A stretch of 64,000 nucleotides of DNA from Lysinibacillus pakistanensis (lineage in GTDB: Bacteria > Bacillota > Bacilli > Bacillales_A > Planococcaceae): positions 1-64,000 of the forward strand of contig BBDJ01000009.1 in assembly GCA_001312325.1 (NCBI GenBank), read 5' to 3'. Positions 40,862 through 51,226 of the stretch are shown piece after piece (the stretch's first letter is position 1; every line of letters starts with the position of its first letter). Made by a program: the position numbers and the translations under genes. The notes under the pieces are model-generated. The model was not told the origin of the DNA. It did no database searches and worked only from the letters and a program-made list of their open reading frames with translations.

Positions 40862-43225
40862 TTATTTTGCTTTTAATAGTAATGTTTTCCCCTTAATATC
40901 TTCTTTTCTCACAAAGGTTTGATGATAAACTCCATTTGCCCAATCTATTACTTGGTCTTGATACCAATTTGATTTTACATGCCCGCTTTGTCCTGGGCCA
41001 ACGATATGATAGGCTGAGCTTAAATCCCCCGCATCTACAACAAAACGCCATGATGCACCATGATCTACATTTCCTGCCGCATCATTATCGGCAGCTTGAA
41101 CAGTAACTTTGGAGCCGCCAATAGGGACCTTTTTAGCATTAAAATATGCCGCAAGAATTGGTGAAGCACTGCCTAATGTATGATCAAAAGTAAGCTGATG
41201 GAAGTCGCCCCATTGCCATTTCGATACATTTTGACCAAATTGGTCTTCTAATTGCGCTACGGTAAGTTCGAATGCCTTATAAACAGTTGTATCCACACCA
41301 CCTTGCTCTTCCATCCAAATACTCTTATCTCCTGCATATGCTGAACGTAAAAGCTGATCAGTAATATTAAACTTCCCAGACATTAATTTATACATATCTT
41401 CAGGCATCTGATCTTTAAATAATACTTCCTGAAGCTTTACCATCAATGTATGGAAGACTAGTGGAGCACCTGATTCTTTGGCATCTATCATATCCCATTC
41501 TTCTAACAATTTAATAATCTCTGCGTACTTTCCATCGTGATCTTTTGATTTAATTGATGCTAATAAATTTGGTAAAAACTCGCGAGCATATAGATTCTGC
41601 TGATCCATTTGTAGTCGCATCATATCTTCCACTGTTATGGAATCATTTGCAGCTAACACTTCCTTAATTCGCTCAAAACGATAAGGTTGCGCCCAAAAGT
41701 TCGTAATATGATAAGGATATTCCTCTCCAATAACTTCATTATTTGCTGTTGCGATAAAGCCTTCCTTTGGGTTGATTATAGTCGGTAGCTCATCCCATGG
41801 GATAAAGCCCTCCCAGCCGTAGTCACTAGAATCCCCTGGAACTGGCAGCTGTCCATCACCCTGCTTTCGAATTGGTATTTGACCATTGGCTTTATAAGCA
41901 ATCGTTCCATCCTTTGAAGCAAATACAAAATTTTGAGCGGGTGCTTTGAAATCCTCTAACGCTTTTTCAAATTCATTCCACGATTTTGCCTTATTAAAAC
42001 CCAATATCGCACTTAACTCTGCAGTTGGCTGGAGTGCCGTCCACTGCATGGCAAATTGCGCTGTCGGCTTCGTATCCTTAAACGCTAAATTAGTCATAAT
42101 CGGACCATGTCTTGTAACAACTACTTCAAAATCTACTGTATCTCCATCCTTTACCTTGATTGATTCATCACGTACCTCTGCTTGCTCCCATTTATCATCA
42201 TAGCGATATTGAGTTGGATTATCTGGATTCGGTATTTCAATATATAAATCCTGTACATCAGGTCCAACATTGGTAACTCCCCAAGCGATGTCATCGTTGT
42301 GTCCTAAAATAATGCCGGGAATACCTGCAAAAATTACGCCACTAACGTTTTGTTCAGGTGAATTTAGGTGCATTTGATACCAAATTGACGGTGTGCTTAA
42401 TCCTAGATGTGGATCATCTGCTAAAATGGGTGTGCCTGATGCTGTTTTTTCACCTGATACTACCCAGTTATTACTACCATTAAATTCGTTTGGCAATAAA
42501 TCAGCTTGAAATTGCCCTGCTACTGCAACTGGATTTTCCTTATTGGCTTCAATAATAGATGACGCATTTTCAGGATATTTCATAAATAATTCTTTCGCTT
42601 TGTCTTCACCAAAATTTTGTAAAGCCCAATGACGGAATGCAAGTGCGTTCCAATTTCCACCTAAATCATAAGCCATATATTTTCCAATTGTTAGAGAGTC
42701 TTCCACAGACCAATCCTCTGGTTCATAGCCTAATAATGCAAATTCATAGCTTAACGTATTTTTTTCTTTTGCCTCTGCAATAAAAGCATTTACACCCTCT
42801 GCAAACCATTCAAGTACCTGCTTGCTTTCTGGGTCGTAGGCAGATAATGACTTTTCAGCTGCATCTCGTAAACTAAACGTTCGAAAATGCTTATCTGAAT
42901 TAATGGTTGCCTCTCCAATTATCTCTGACAAGCGACCACTTGCCTGTCTACGAGTTAAATCCATTTGAAACAGTCTATCTTGTGCCTGTACATAGCCCTG
43001 TGCACGATACAAATCTGCATCTGTCTGAGCGAATATATGAGGGACCCCCTTGTCATCCCTTGTGACACTTACATCCTGCTCCAACACATTTACAGCAAGC
43101 TCCCCTTCAATTACTGGCTTTGATTTATTCATGAACCACGTAAAGCCGATAAATAGCGCAATCGCAACTACTGCTAAAAAAACGATAGTAGCCAGCAGCC
43201 ACTTTTTCCATGTAAACTTTCTCAC
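40862..43225 (-). CDS. Penicillin acylase family Ntn-hydrolase
   Basis: Intact 787 aa. A signal anchor (WLLATIVFLAVVAIALFIGF) precedes the alpha chain; the autocatalytic cleavage Ser is in LLPNEFNGSNNWVVSG; conserved GGSKVTVQAADNDAAGN region at the end. Such enzymes cleave amide bonds of penicillins, acyl-homoserine lactones or other N-acyl compounds; the substrate here cannot be predicted. It is the longest unbroken frame in the window. It does contain a 7-T run near 42761 that is in frame. Confidence 0.9.
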   Translation of the reverse strand: MRKFTWKKWLLATIVFLAVVAIALFIGFTWFMNKSKPVIEGELAVNVLEQDVSVTRDDKGVPHIFAQTDADLYRAQGYVQAQDRLFQMDLTRRQASGRLSEIIGEATINSDKHFRTFSLRDAAEKSLSAYDPESKQVLEWFAEGVNAFIAEAKEKNTLSYEFALLGYEPEDWSVEDSLTIGKYMAYDLGGNWNALAFRHWALQNFGEDKAKELFMKYPENASSIIEANKENPVAVAGQFQADLLPNEFNGSNNWVVSGEKTASGTPILADDPHLGLSTPSIWYQMHLNSPEQNVSGVIFAGIPGIILGHNDDIAWGVTNVGPDVQDLYIEIPNPDNPTQYRYDDKWEQAEVRDESIKVKDGDTVDFEVVVTRHGPIMTNLAFKDTKPTAQFAMQWTALQPTAELSAILGFNKAKSWNEFEKALEDFKAPAQNFVFASKDGTIAYKANGQIPIRKQGDGQLPVPGDSSDYGWEGFIPWDELPTIINPKEGFIATANNEVIGEEYPYHITNFWAQPYRFERIKEVLAANDSITVEDMMRLQMDQQNLYAREFLPNLLASIKSKDHDGKYAEIIKLLEEWDMIDAKESGAPLVFHTLMVKLQEVLFKDQMPEDMYKLMSGKFNITDQLLRSAYAGDKSIWMEEQGGVDTTVYKAFELTVAQLEDQFGQNVSKWQWGDFHQLTFDHTLGSASPILAAYFNAKKVPIGGSKVTVQAADNDAAGNVDHGASWRFVVDAGDLSSAYHIVGPGQSGHVKSNWYQDQVIDWANGVYHQTFVRKEDIKGKTLLLKAK

Positions 43226-43414
43226 ATGCCAACCCCCTTCTTTGCAATATATTCTGATTTTCGCCTGCCAAATCCTTTTAAATGTAAAAAAAATTAGCGA
43301 AATTTAGCGATTTATAGAACACGGACAGTATAAAAAAAATATGAATCATCCATACTACTGAGGAATGTTAAAAAAAATCTATTTTCCCTAATAGAAAAAT
43401 ACGATTTTTTAATA

Positions 43415-44171
43415 CTAAAGATGAAGCTGTAATTCAATTGGACAATGATCGCTTCCTAAAATATGTGCATGAATATTCGCCTCTTCTATGCTGTCTTTTA
43501 ATCTCTCAGAAACAATAAAATAATCAATACGCCAGCCAATATTGCGTTCACGGACTTTATTCATATAAGACCACCAAGTATAGTGGTCTGTTTTTTCAGG
43601 ATATAGGTGACGGAAGGAATCGATAAAACCACTTGCTAAAAGCTCTGACATTTTGGCACGTTCTTCATATGTAAAACCAGAATTTCCGATATTCGATTTT
43701 GCATTTTTTTAAATCAATCTCCATATGAGCAACATTTAAGTCTCCGCAGTATACGATAGGCTTCTTGGCATCTAGCTCCTGTAAATATAAAGCTAGCCGA
43801 CTCTCCCACTCTAAACGTAGAGGTAATCGTGCTAAATCACGCTGAGCGTTTGGTGTATAGACATTTACAAGGTAGAAATCTTCATACTCTAACGTAATAA
43901 TTCGCCCCTCATCCTGAGAAATATCTTCACTTACACCATAATGTACAGAAAGTGGCGTATGCTTTGTAAAGATAGCCGTTCCCGAGTAGCCCTTCTTCTG
44001 TGCGTAGTTCCAATACTGCTCATATCCTTTAAAAGATAGCTCAACTTGTCCTGCCTGACACTTGGTTTCTTGTATACAGAAAAAATCAGCATCCATGCTA
44101 TTGAAGAAATCTAAAAAACCTTTGCCTACACAGGCTCTAATTCCATTAACATTCCAAGATATAAATTTCAT
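43415..44171 (-). CDS. exoA: Exodeoxyribonuclease III (AP endonuclease ExoA)
   Basis: About 251 aa. FISWNVNGIRA, FCIQETKCQAGQVEL (metal Glu), VNVYTPNAQR, VYCGDLNVAH and GWRIDYFIVSE with the catalytic GSDHCPIELQL at the end. Repairs abasic sites. One break at the 7-T run near 43704 (DLKNAKSNIGNSGFTYEER restored). Start ATG at 44171 with GGAGAGAGG upstream. Confidence 0.95.
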
Positions 44172-44185
44172 TTTCCTCTCTCCCC

Positions 44186-44219
44186 CAAAAAAAACGCCCC
44201 CCGCCATTAGCGAAGAGCG
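44186..44219 (-). terminator. Terminator of murB
   Basis: Minus-strand stem CGCTCTTCGC/GCGGGGGGCG (10 pairs, several G-U) with a 5-nt loop and eight T. Confidence 0.75.
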
Positions 44220-44226
44220 TAGTATA

Positions 44227-45141
44227 CTATAAGTCATCACCAACTATTTTTACTTCTGTCTCCAAATCAATACCGAACTTTTCCTTCACTACCCGCTGTA
44301 CCATTTGGATTGTTGCGATATAATCAGAGGCCGTGGCATTGCCTTTATTCACAATAAAGCCTGCATGCTTCGTTGAAACCTCTGCGTCACCTACGCCTTT
44401 TCCTTGTAGGCCACTATCTTGAATAAGCTTCCCTGCAAAGTGACCTGGAGGACGCTTAAAAACACTCCCTGCAGATGGGTATTCTAATGGCTGCTTGGAT
44501 TCTCGTTGAAACGTTAAATCTGCAATTTTAGCGTCAATTTCTTCCTGCACACCTTTAGCTAACTGAAATTCTGATGACAGTACATAGTAACCCTTTTTAG
44601 CAATAATACTTTTACGGTACCCTAGTTCAAGCTCTTCTTTGTTTAGTATCAAAACATTCCCATCTTTAGTTAGCACCTTAGAGGAAATAATAATATCCTT
44701 AATTTCTCCACCATAGGCTCCTGCATTCATAGCCATCGCTCCACCAATTGAGCCTGGAATACCACAAGCAAATTCAAAGCCTGTTAAAGAGGCAGCAGCA
44801 GCTAATTTAGAGACATCCTTTATGAGTGCGCCGCTTTGCGCGTAAACATGGTCATCTGCTATATGAATTTCATCTAAATATGAAAATGTAACAACGATCC
44901 CTCGATGTCCGCCATCACGAACAACCATATTGGACCCATTACCTAACATTAATAACGGAATATTATTTATATGCGCATAGCGAATAACGGATATCGCTTC
45001 TTCTTCTGTTTCAGGTAAAACAAAAACGTCTGCCTTACCACCTAATTTAGTCATCGTATATTGTTGTAATGATTCATTTAATTTAATATTGGCTGGATTT
45101 ATGCTTTGTGATAAATCCGATGCCCATTGTTCTTTTGTCAT
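44227..45141 (-). CDS. murB: UDP-N-acetylenolpyruvoylglucosamine reductase
   Basis: Intact 304 aa FAD enzyme. LMLGNGSNMVVRDGG, the FAD loop GIPGSIGGAMAMNAGAYGG, SAGSVFKRPPGHFAGKLI (proton-donor Ser in GSVFKRP) and KHAGFIVNKGNATASD. Completes UDP-MurNAc synthesis. Not linked to other mur genes here. Confidence 0.96.
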   Translation of the reverse strand: MTKEQWASDLSQSINPANIKLNESLQQYTMTKLGGKADVFVLPETEEEAISVIRYAHINNIPLLMLGNGSNMVVRDGGHRGIVVTFSYLDEIHIADDHVYAQSGALIKDVSKLAAAASLTGFEFACGIPGSIGGAMAMNAGAYGGEIKDIIISSKVLTKDGNVLILNKEELELGYRKSIIAKKGYYVLSSEFQLAKGVQEEIDAKIADLTFQRESKQPLEYPSAGSVFKRPPGHFAGKLIQDSGLQGKGVGDAEVSTKHAGFIVNKGNATASDYIATIQMVQRVVKEKFGIDLETEVKIVGDDL

Positions 45142-45335
45142 GAGAGCTAATTCCTTTCTAACATCCTTCTTACTCTACACTAGTATGGGTTTAGAACCTC
45201 GATTTGACAAGTAAAATGAAGGGTATTTTATCTCGTTTTCATGGGTTGCAAAACACCCTGTGAAGAGATGTTGAATATTATAAAGAAAATTCAAGACCAT
45301 TCCAAGAAATTTTTTTTACCTTATATAGGCTTCTT

Positions 45336-45641
45336 TTAAAGCCAGCTTGTTGCCCATGATTCGATATTGCGGATAGCTCCTTCTAACGCCTTCCCCTTAT
45401 CCGTTAACGAATACTCGACACGTACTGGAACTTCTGAATACACTTTTCGCTCCACAAGCCCTTCTTTTTCTAGCTCCTTTAAACGTTCTGATAACAAACG
45501 GCCACTTACAGGTAAAGCAGACTCAATCTCATTAAATCGCTGTGGTCCATCTAATAGTTGATATAAAATTAGCCCTGTCCAGCGCTTTCCAATTAAATCC
45601 ATTGCTTTAGCTAAACGAGGACATAAAGTTGTCTCATTCAT
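45336..45641 (-). CDS. HxlR-type (DUF24) regulator, YodB/CatR-like
   Basis: Intact 101 aa winged-helix regulator: IGKRWTGLILYQLLDGPQRF, SGRLLSERLKELEKEGLVER, PVRVEYSLTDKGKAL. A Cys at position 7 (MNETTLCPRL) occupies the place of the redox-active Cys of YodB, so it probably senses quinones, diamide or hypochlorite through that thiol. A TTTACAAAAGTAAA palindrome 40 bp upstream may be its own operator. Start ATG at 45641 with GAGGTG upstream. Confidence 0.85.
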   Translation of the reverse strand: MNETTLCPRLAKAMDLIGKRWTGLILYQLLDGPQRFNEIESALPVSGRLLSERLKELEKEGLVERKVYSEVPVRVEYSLTDKGKALEGAIRNIESWATSWL

Positions 45642-46100
45642 TTTTTTTCACCTCTTATGTACTCTATTGTAACGATTCTTTTTACAAAAGTAAATTTGAA
45701 GTAACTTATTTACACCAAGTAATTAATTTACATATGTATATTTAATTACTAAAAGTAAGTTTGAGCTTGATTATGAATAATTTAAGTTACCATACAGGAA
45801 TTTACATTAAATGATATAAAATCTAAACCTTTACTTTATCTTCTTTCAAAATAACCGTAGTCAAAAAAATAATCATGCACAAGACAACTCACTATATGCC
45901 TTCTCTTTTCTCAATATGAATCTTTCAAAAGCCAAGCAATCCTCAATAACGTTCATACTTTCTTATAGTAATTTTAAATATTCACAAATTACACGTTTAT
46001 TTAAAGTATATTTAGGCATTTTTATCAGTAATCCATTGAATCATTGAATTTTTTTACTCTATCATTCGTTGTAAGATACTATTTTTAGGGGGATTTTCCA
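45642..46100. promoter_or_regulatory. 459-bp intergenic region with palindromes
   Basis: Contains TTTACAAAAGTAAA (45681-45694), a 5+5 inverted repeat like the TTACnnnnGTAA operators of HxlR-type redox regulators, and a longer imperfect palindrome AGTAATTAA...TTTAATTACT (45718-45750) centred on CATATG. No gene is visible. The remainder before the YceI gene is plain AT-rich DNA. Confidence 0.5.
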
Positions 46101-46630
46101 GTGAAAAAGTATGCAATTGATTTTAGCCATTCAACGATCGGCTTTTCAGTAAAACATATGATGATATCAAAAATACATGGTACATTCGAATCGTACAATG
46201 CAGAAATAGCTTTACCAGATATTGAACAAGTGGAAGGTGGAAGCATTTCCTTTACCATCGCAGTTGCAAGTGTTTCCACAAAAAAATTTCGATCGAGATG
46301 TTCACCTTGTATCTCCTGACTTTTTCGATGCCGATGTTTATCCTAAAATATTATTTACATCCACAGATATCAAAAAAACTTGGAGATAAAGAATATGCTA
46401 TTCATGGTGATTTAACTATTAAAAACATAACGAAGCCTATTATATTTACTACAATATATACCGGGAACGGAGTGAACCCTTGGGCACAAGAGGTATATGG
46501 CTTCCAAGCAAAGACACAAATTGACCGTCGAGAATTTAATTTAGTGTATAACACGCTGCTTGAAACAGGTGGTGTATTAATTAGTGATGAAATTGATGTT
46601 GTTGTTGACCTTGAATTAAATCCAATATAA
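46101..46630 (+). CDS. YceI-family lipid-binding protein
   Basis: About 176 aa without a signal peptide. FSHSTIGFSVKHMMISKIHG, NFDRDVHLVSPDFFDADVYP and the C-terminal DRREFNLVYNTLLETGG are the YceI hallmarks; the lipocalin-like fold binds isoprenoid lipids. Breaks at 7-A runs near 46283 and 46374. Start GTG at 46101 (MKKYAIDFSH) behind AGGGGG. Not a homologue of the B. subtilis transporter also once called YceI. Confidence 0.9.
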
Positions 46631-46663
46631 CGGTTTTAGCTGTAACATAGTAAGGAGGATTTT

Positions 46664-47033
46664 ATGTTTTTGTTTAATGATTTTTCATTTGTGTCTATTT
46701 TTATTTCAATAATCTTTTTAATTGTTATTGGAGGTATCGTGTTCACTGTTTTTAACAGCATTTTACAATGGTCAAAAAAACAATAACTCACCTGTTTTAA
46801 CAGTACCAGCTAAAGTCGTTACGAAACGATCCAATACAAGTGGAGGCTCTGGTAACACTAGTGCCCAGACATCCTATTATGTAACGTTTGAGGTACAAAG
46901 TGGTGATCGGATAGAGCTAAAAATGAATGGTCGTGAATTTGGACTACTTGCAGATGGCGACTTTGGATTACTAACGTTCCAAGGCACACGTTATCATACA
47001 TTTGAACGGCAAAATAAGAAGAGCAGCGATTAA
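46664..47033 (+). CDS. DUF2500 membrane protein
   Basis: About 122 aa. One N-terminal helix (FVSIFISIIFLIVIGGIVF), a short linker, and a DUF2500 domain: VPAKVVTKRSNTSGGSGN, YYVTFEVQSGDRIELKMNG, LLTFQGTRYHTFER. One break at the 7-A run near 46776. ATG at 46664 with AAGGAGG upstream. Function unknown. Confidence 0.85.
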
Positions 47034-47048
47034 CTCGCGCTCTTCTTT
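47015..47048. terminator. Bidirectional terminator
   Basis: Hairpin AAGAAGAGC...GCTCTTCTT with an inner GCGA/TCGC stem between the convergent DUF2500 and nucleotidase genes. Confidence 0.85.
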
Positions 47049-47057
47049 TCAATTTCA

Positions 47058-49421
47058 TTATTGAATTAAATATTTACCGAAGCCGCCCACTGTATCTCCC
47101 AAATATTTAATAGAGCTACCTGCTGGGATAACTTTTTGAGCATCCTTTGCAGTTTGGTAAATAACCTTTGTATTTGCTGGGAATGGTACAAACGACCAGT
47201 TATTGTCAGCAGCAGGATTTATTGTTTTATTGTCCATAATGTAATCAACAACAGCTTGGCGATTTTCATACGCATAATTCGTTACATTAGAGCCATTAGC
47301 ATTTTTAAATGTCGCCCCATATGAGCCGCCAACACGGTAATTGTTTGTAATAATGATGAATTCTTGTTTTAAATCAATCGGTTTACCAGCATATTGTACA
47401 TTCTTAATACGATTTGCCTTTTCATCAGTAAGATTACCACGACGATCATATTTTGCTGGCGATGTCACATCAATTTGATAAGTTAAACCATCTAGCACGT
47501 CGAAATTATAAGAACGTGCCTCTGGATCGATAATATTTTGCTCTTCTGTTTTATTTGGATCAATTGTTGCAAAAATGCCTGCAGCCATCTCTAACCATTC
47601 AATAGCTTGAGCACCTGTCACTTTAATCGTTGCAACAGTGTTATCATAATGGTAAATATCTGCCATATTTTTAATTGCAAGAGGACCTACAGGAATATTT
47701 GTATAATCAGCAGGATTATTACGAGAACCTGCTTTGAAAGGTGCACCAGCAGAAAGTAGTGGTGTCTTTTCATCAGCAGTACCTTTTAATTCCTTTTCGA
47801 TAAACCATTTTTGAGCCTGTGTAACAATTTGAATAGAAGGATCATCTTGCACCATAGAGAAGTAACTATGGATTGGTGCAGTTGTCTCACCAACAGGTTG
47901 GCGAATATACTTTAAAGTACCTTCATGGGCTTCCTTAATCGCATTTAAAACTGTTTTAGAAGGCTGTAATCCCTCTTTTTTTAATAGTGTGAATAGAACC
48001 TTGTCCATCCACAACAACCCATTTTGAGCCCTGTAGCTCTAGCTTTAAATCAATAACACCAAGATGACTACCGTAGCTACCTGCCATAACAGTAGGAACT
48101 CCATTAATTGTCCCTTTTTCTTGATCTACATTTTTAAGATCCTTATAGTCCCCTGGGAATGTTAAATGAGAGTGACCTGTAATTAACGCATCAATACCTT
48201 CGATTTGAGCAATTTGATAACCAACGTTTTCTGCACCTTCCACATACGTATCTTCACCAATACCTGAATGTGAAAGAACGACGATTACATCTGCACCTGC
48301 TTTTTGTATTTCTGGCACAATTTCTTTTACCGCTTCAACAGGTTTCTGCATATCAACTTTACCTGCTAAATGAATCGCATCCCACTCAACAATTTTTGTT
48401 GGTACGATACCTGTAACACCTATTTTAAGTGTGTGCTTTTTACCTGTATGATCTACAACCTCTTTATCTAAAATGACATAAGGCGTATACATATGCTTTT
48501 TTTGTTTTAGCATCATAAGTGTTTGCATTTACGACTGGATATTGTGCATCATTTAATACCTCATCTAAAAACGCTAAACCGTAGTTGAATTCGTGGTTAC
48601 CTAACGTACCACCATCATATTTCAATGCATTAAGTGCTGCAATCGCTGGATGAACTTCACCAGGCTTTAATACGTTTTCCAACGCCTTATAAGAACCTAA
48701 TGGAGTTCCTTGAATTAAATCGCCATTATCGAACAATAACGTGTTTGGATTCTCAGCACGTGCTTGTTCAATTAATGCAGCGGTATTCGCTAATCCTACA
48801 TCGGCTGAATCAGCATCTAAGTAATAATTATAATTAGCTAGGTTCGTATGGATATCTGTCGTCCCTAAAATTTGTAGATCCATTGTGGTCTTAGCTGCTG
48901 GTAATTTATATTCAGCTACAAAACGTTCCACAATACTTTGCATTTGCGCTGATGTCACATAGTCACGAGGGCGAATTGTGTTATCATCAAAGCCTTGTAA
49001 AATATTTGCTGCAACAGCATTTGCTAAATCTTGCTTATGTGTCTTAGCAATTAAATGAGCATCCTTGAATTTATCTAACACTGAAAATGAAGCGTTTTCA
49101 TTAACTAGTCCACGAGCAGATATAACAAAAGCCTGTTGACGTGTTAATTTATCATTTGGTCCAAACGATGTGGCACTTTTACCTTTAATCAAGTTCAGTT
49201 CTACTGCTTTTTCCACATAAGGAGCTAAATCCTTTGGAACATCAGTGAAGGACAGGTTTGAACCATCGCCTAGCTCAACGTTTAATTTTCCCACTAATTC
49301 TTTCACGAAATCTCCACGTGTCACATCGTTCGATGCAGCATTTGTAGACAGTCCAAATGGTAGCAATGTGAATAAAATAAATAACATTGCAAAAAAAATT
49401 AGTCATTAATTTCTTATTCAT
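47058..49421 (-). CDS. SLH-anchored 5'-nucleotidase / 2',3'-cyclic-nucleotide phosphodiesterase
   Basis: About 786 aa exported enzyme. Signal peptide (FAMLFILFTLLPFGLSTNA) then S-layer homology repeats (FTDVPKDLAPYVEKAVELN, LTRQQAFVISARGLV). A metallophosphatase domain follows with GTTDIHTNL, DNGDLIQGTPLG, GTLGNHEFNYG and ITGHSHLTFPG, then a 5'-nucleotidase C-terminal domain (ITNNYRVGGSYGATF). It salvages extracellular nucleotides at the cell surface. The usual DxHG reads DIHT. Breaks at runs near 49392, 48498 and 47977. ATG at 49421 behind AAGGAGG. Confidence 0.9.
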
Positions 49422-49679
49422 GTAACAACCTCCTTAGAAATCTATTATTTTCCTACAATTTCTATTATATTATACTAATTCATATATTTACTGAATAAAT
49501 AGACCTAATTGTATGTACTTTTGAATGATTAGCAAAGCACTTTACTTGAAAATCATAGATTAATACCACTTCTTCTTATTTTTCACCATATGATGTTATT
49601 TAATGTAAATTAACATTAACTGTATAGCTTCAACATGTTAGATCACTATACCACTACCGTACCTCTACTACACCAATAA
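49422..49679. other. Intergenic region before the nucleotidase gene
   Basis: AT-rich, no gene. A TATAATATAATAG sequence at about 49465-49477 on the minus strand is a likely -10, with no good -35. Confidence 0.4.
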
Positions 49680-49711
49680 AAAAAGTCCTCTCAGATTAGA
49701 GAGAACTTTTT
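49680..49711 (-). terminator. Terminator of azoR
   Basis: Minus-strand hairpin AAAGTTCTCTC/GAGAGGACTTT followed by TTTT. Confidence 0.8.
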
Positions 49712-49728
49712 GTTAAAAAAAATATTGG

Positions 49729-50357
49729 TTATGCATGGACAGATTGTAAAGATTGAGCTACTTTTTTTAACTTCTTCTAGGCCATTTGCAATAATTTCTT
49801 GAGCTTTATCTGGTGAAGCATTGTGTCCTTCAATAACAACTTCTTCGATAATTTCCATACCGAATACGCCACCTGCAATATTTTTAATATAGTTAACTGC
49901 CATTTCTAATGGTTGAGCTTCTGGTGAAGAGTAGTAACCACCACGTGCATTTAAAATAATTGCTTTTTTTGTCTGTCATTAAGCTCTCCATTTGTCCTTG
50001 CTCATTATATTTGAATGTGTATCCAGCTTGGTATACATAATCAATGAAAGTTTGTAATGTAGCTGGAATTGTTAGGTTCCAAAGTGGGAAAGCAAATACA
50101 ACTACATCAGCTGCAGTTAAAGCATCCATTGCTTTTTGCTTTGCAGCTAAAAGACGAGACTCGATGTCAGTTAACTCTCCGCCATTTTGTACTTTACCAA
50201 AAGCATTAAAAAGATCTTGACCAAAATAAGGCATATCTTCTTTATACACGTCAAACGTTGTAACATTAACACCTTTTACATTTTCCATAAATGTCTCATA
50301 CATTTTAGTTGAAATACCATCTGGTCGGTTGTTAGCTTTTACTACTAATACATTCAT
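49729..50357 (-). CDS. azoR: FMN-dependent NADH:quinone reductase / azoreductase
   Basis: About 208 aa flavodoxin-like enzyme. FAFPLWNLTIPATLQTFID and NARGGYYSSP are family signatures. It reduces quinones and azo dyes by two electrons and protects against electrophiles. Breaks at 7-T runs near 49968 and 49765. Start ATG at 50357 behind AAAGGGAG. A palindrome like the B. subtilis MhqR operator lies 32 bp upstream, so control by an MhqR-type repressor is likely; no mhqR is seen in the window. Confidence 0.93.
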
Positions 50358-50388
50358 TATATAAAATCTCCCTTTAAATCATAATTTA

Positions 50389-50412
50389 ATATATCTTGAT
50401 TTCGAGATATAT
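50389..50412. promoter_or_regulatory. MhqR-like operator upstream of azoR
   Basis: ATATATCT(8 nt)AGATATAT, perfect 8-bp arms, core TATCTTGATTTCGAGATA. As I recall it, the MhqR operator of B. subtilis is TATCTCGAATTCGAGATA-like; the site here differs at about two positions. It lies between the start codon and the upstream terminator, where the promoter must be. Confidence 0.65.
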
Positions 50413-50426
50413 GACTTCCTTAGTCT

Positions 50427-50479
50427 AAAAAATTTTCAGTCAAAAGTCAACACTATTAATTTTATACTTTTGACTGAAA
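50427..50479 (-). terminator. Terminator of frnE
   Basis: Perfect 14-bp arms TTTCAGTCAAAAGT/ACTTTTGACTGAAA with an 18-nt loop, followed on the minus strand by ATTTTTT. Confidence 0.8.
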
Positions 50480-50515
50480 TACTTATATAGACATATTAAT
50501 GTTGACTACCTTAAT

Positions 50516-51226
50516 TTAAAACTTACAGCTTTCGTCTGTGCATACACCAGTTTCGTCAGTGCCGGCCATTTTTAATGCTGGCTGTAAACCCTCTTCCTGT
50601 GCCACTTTACGCAAAGTATCTTCAAATACTTCCTGTGGTTGGGCACCTGAAATACCATACTTACGATTGACAACGAAGAACGGTACACCACGTACACCAA
50701 GTTCTAGCCCTTCCTGAATGTCCGATTCAACCTCACTTTTATACTCATCAGACCCAAGAACTTTCGCAACTTCATCACGATTCATACCTAATTGCTCAGC
50801 AATATCGACTAATACATTATCATGTCCAATCCGTTTTGCTTCAATAAAATAACCATGTAAAAGTGCTTCTACAAGTGCTGTAGCATCCCCTTGCTGCTCC
50901 GCCCATTTCACTAGACGATGTGCCTTTAAAGTATTTTCTTCCATAAGCCTATCGAAATTATAGTTTAGACCAACCTCTTTGGCCCTAGCTGCCACGCCTT
51001 GCGTCATTTCCTTTGCTTTTTCTAAAGACATACCATACTTTTTCGCTAAAGCTTCAAACGTGGATACATTTGTATCAACAGGTGTAGTTGGATCAAGTTG
51101 ATAGCTTTTATATACAAGCTCCACCTGTCCTGCAAAACCTGTATCCTCTATTGCCTGCTCAAGCTGTTTTTTTCCAATATAACAAAATGGACATACATAA
51201 TCTGACCATATTTCAATTTTCATCAT
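50516..51226 (-). CDS. DsbA-family oxidoreductase (FrnE-like)
   Basis: Intact, about 236 aa. Thioredoxin fold with the active site CPFC in WSDYVCPFCYIGKKQLE, cis-Pro loop GVRGVPFFVVNRKYGISG and C-terminal extra cysteines (ETGVCTDESCKF). Cytoplasmic FrnE-type disulfide oxidoreductases help against oxidative stress, fitting the adjacent azoreductase. Start ATG at 51226 with AGGAG 8 nt upstream. Confidence 0.9.
   Translation of the reverse strand: MMKIEIWSDYVCPFCYIGKKQLEQAIEDTGFAGQVELVYKSYQLDPTTPVDTNVSTFEALAKKYGMSLEKAKEMTQGVAARAKEVGLNYNFDRLMEENTLKAHRLVKWAEQQGDATALVEALLHGYFIEAKRIGHDNVLVDIAEQLGMNRDEVAKVLGSDEYKSEVESDIQEGLELGVRGVPFFVVNRKYGISGAQPQEVFEDTLRKVAQEEGLQPALKMAGTDETGVCTDESCKF

Noticed and set aside
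40862..43225. Penicillin resistance determinant
   Set aside because: The penicillin acylase family covers many amidases, including quorum-signal acylases. Sequence alone does not show activity on penicillins.
45205..45235. TTGACA on the plus strand near 45205 as a promoter
   Set aside because: The only -10-like sequence is 14 bp away and no plus-strand gene follows.
46101..46630. Reading the YceI name as the B. subtilis niacin transporter YceI
   Set aside because: The protein here is the lipocalin-like YceI family. The transporter resembling B. subtilis YceI/NiaP is the separate gene at 56268-57498.
50434..50479. Long perfect inverted repeat as an operator for azoR
   Set aside because: It follows the frnE stop and is directly followed by a T tract on the minus strand, so a terminator explains it better.
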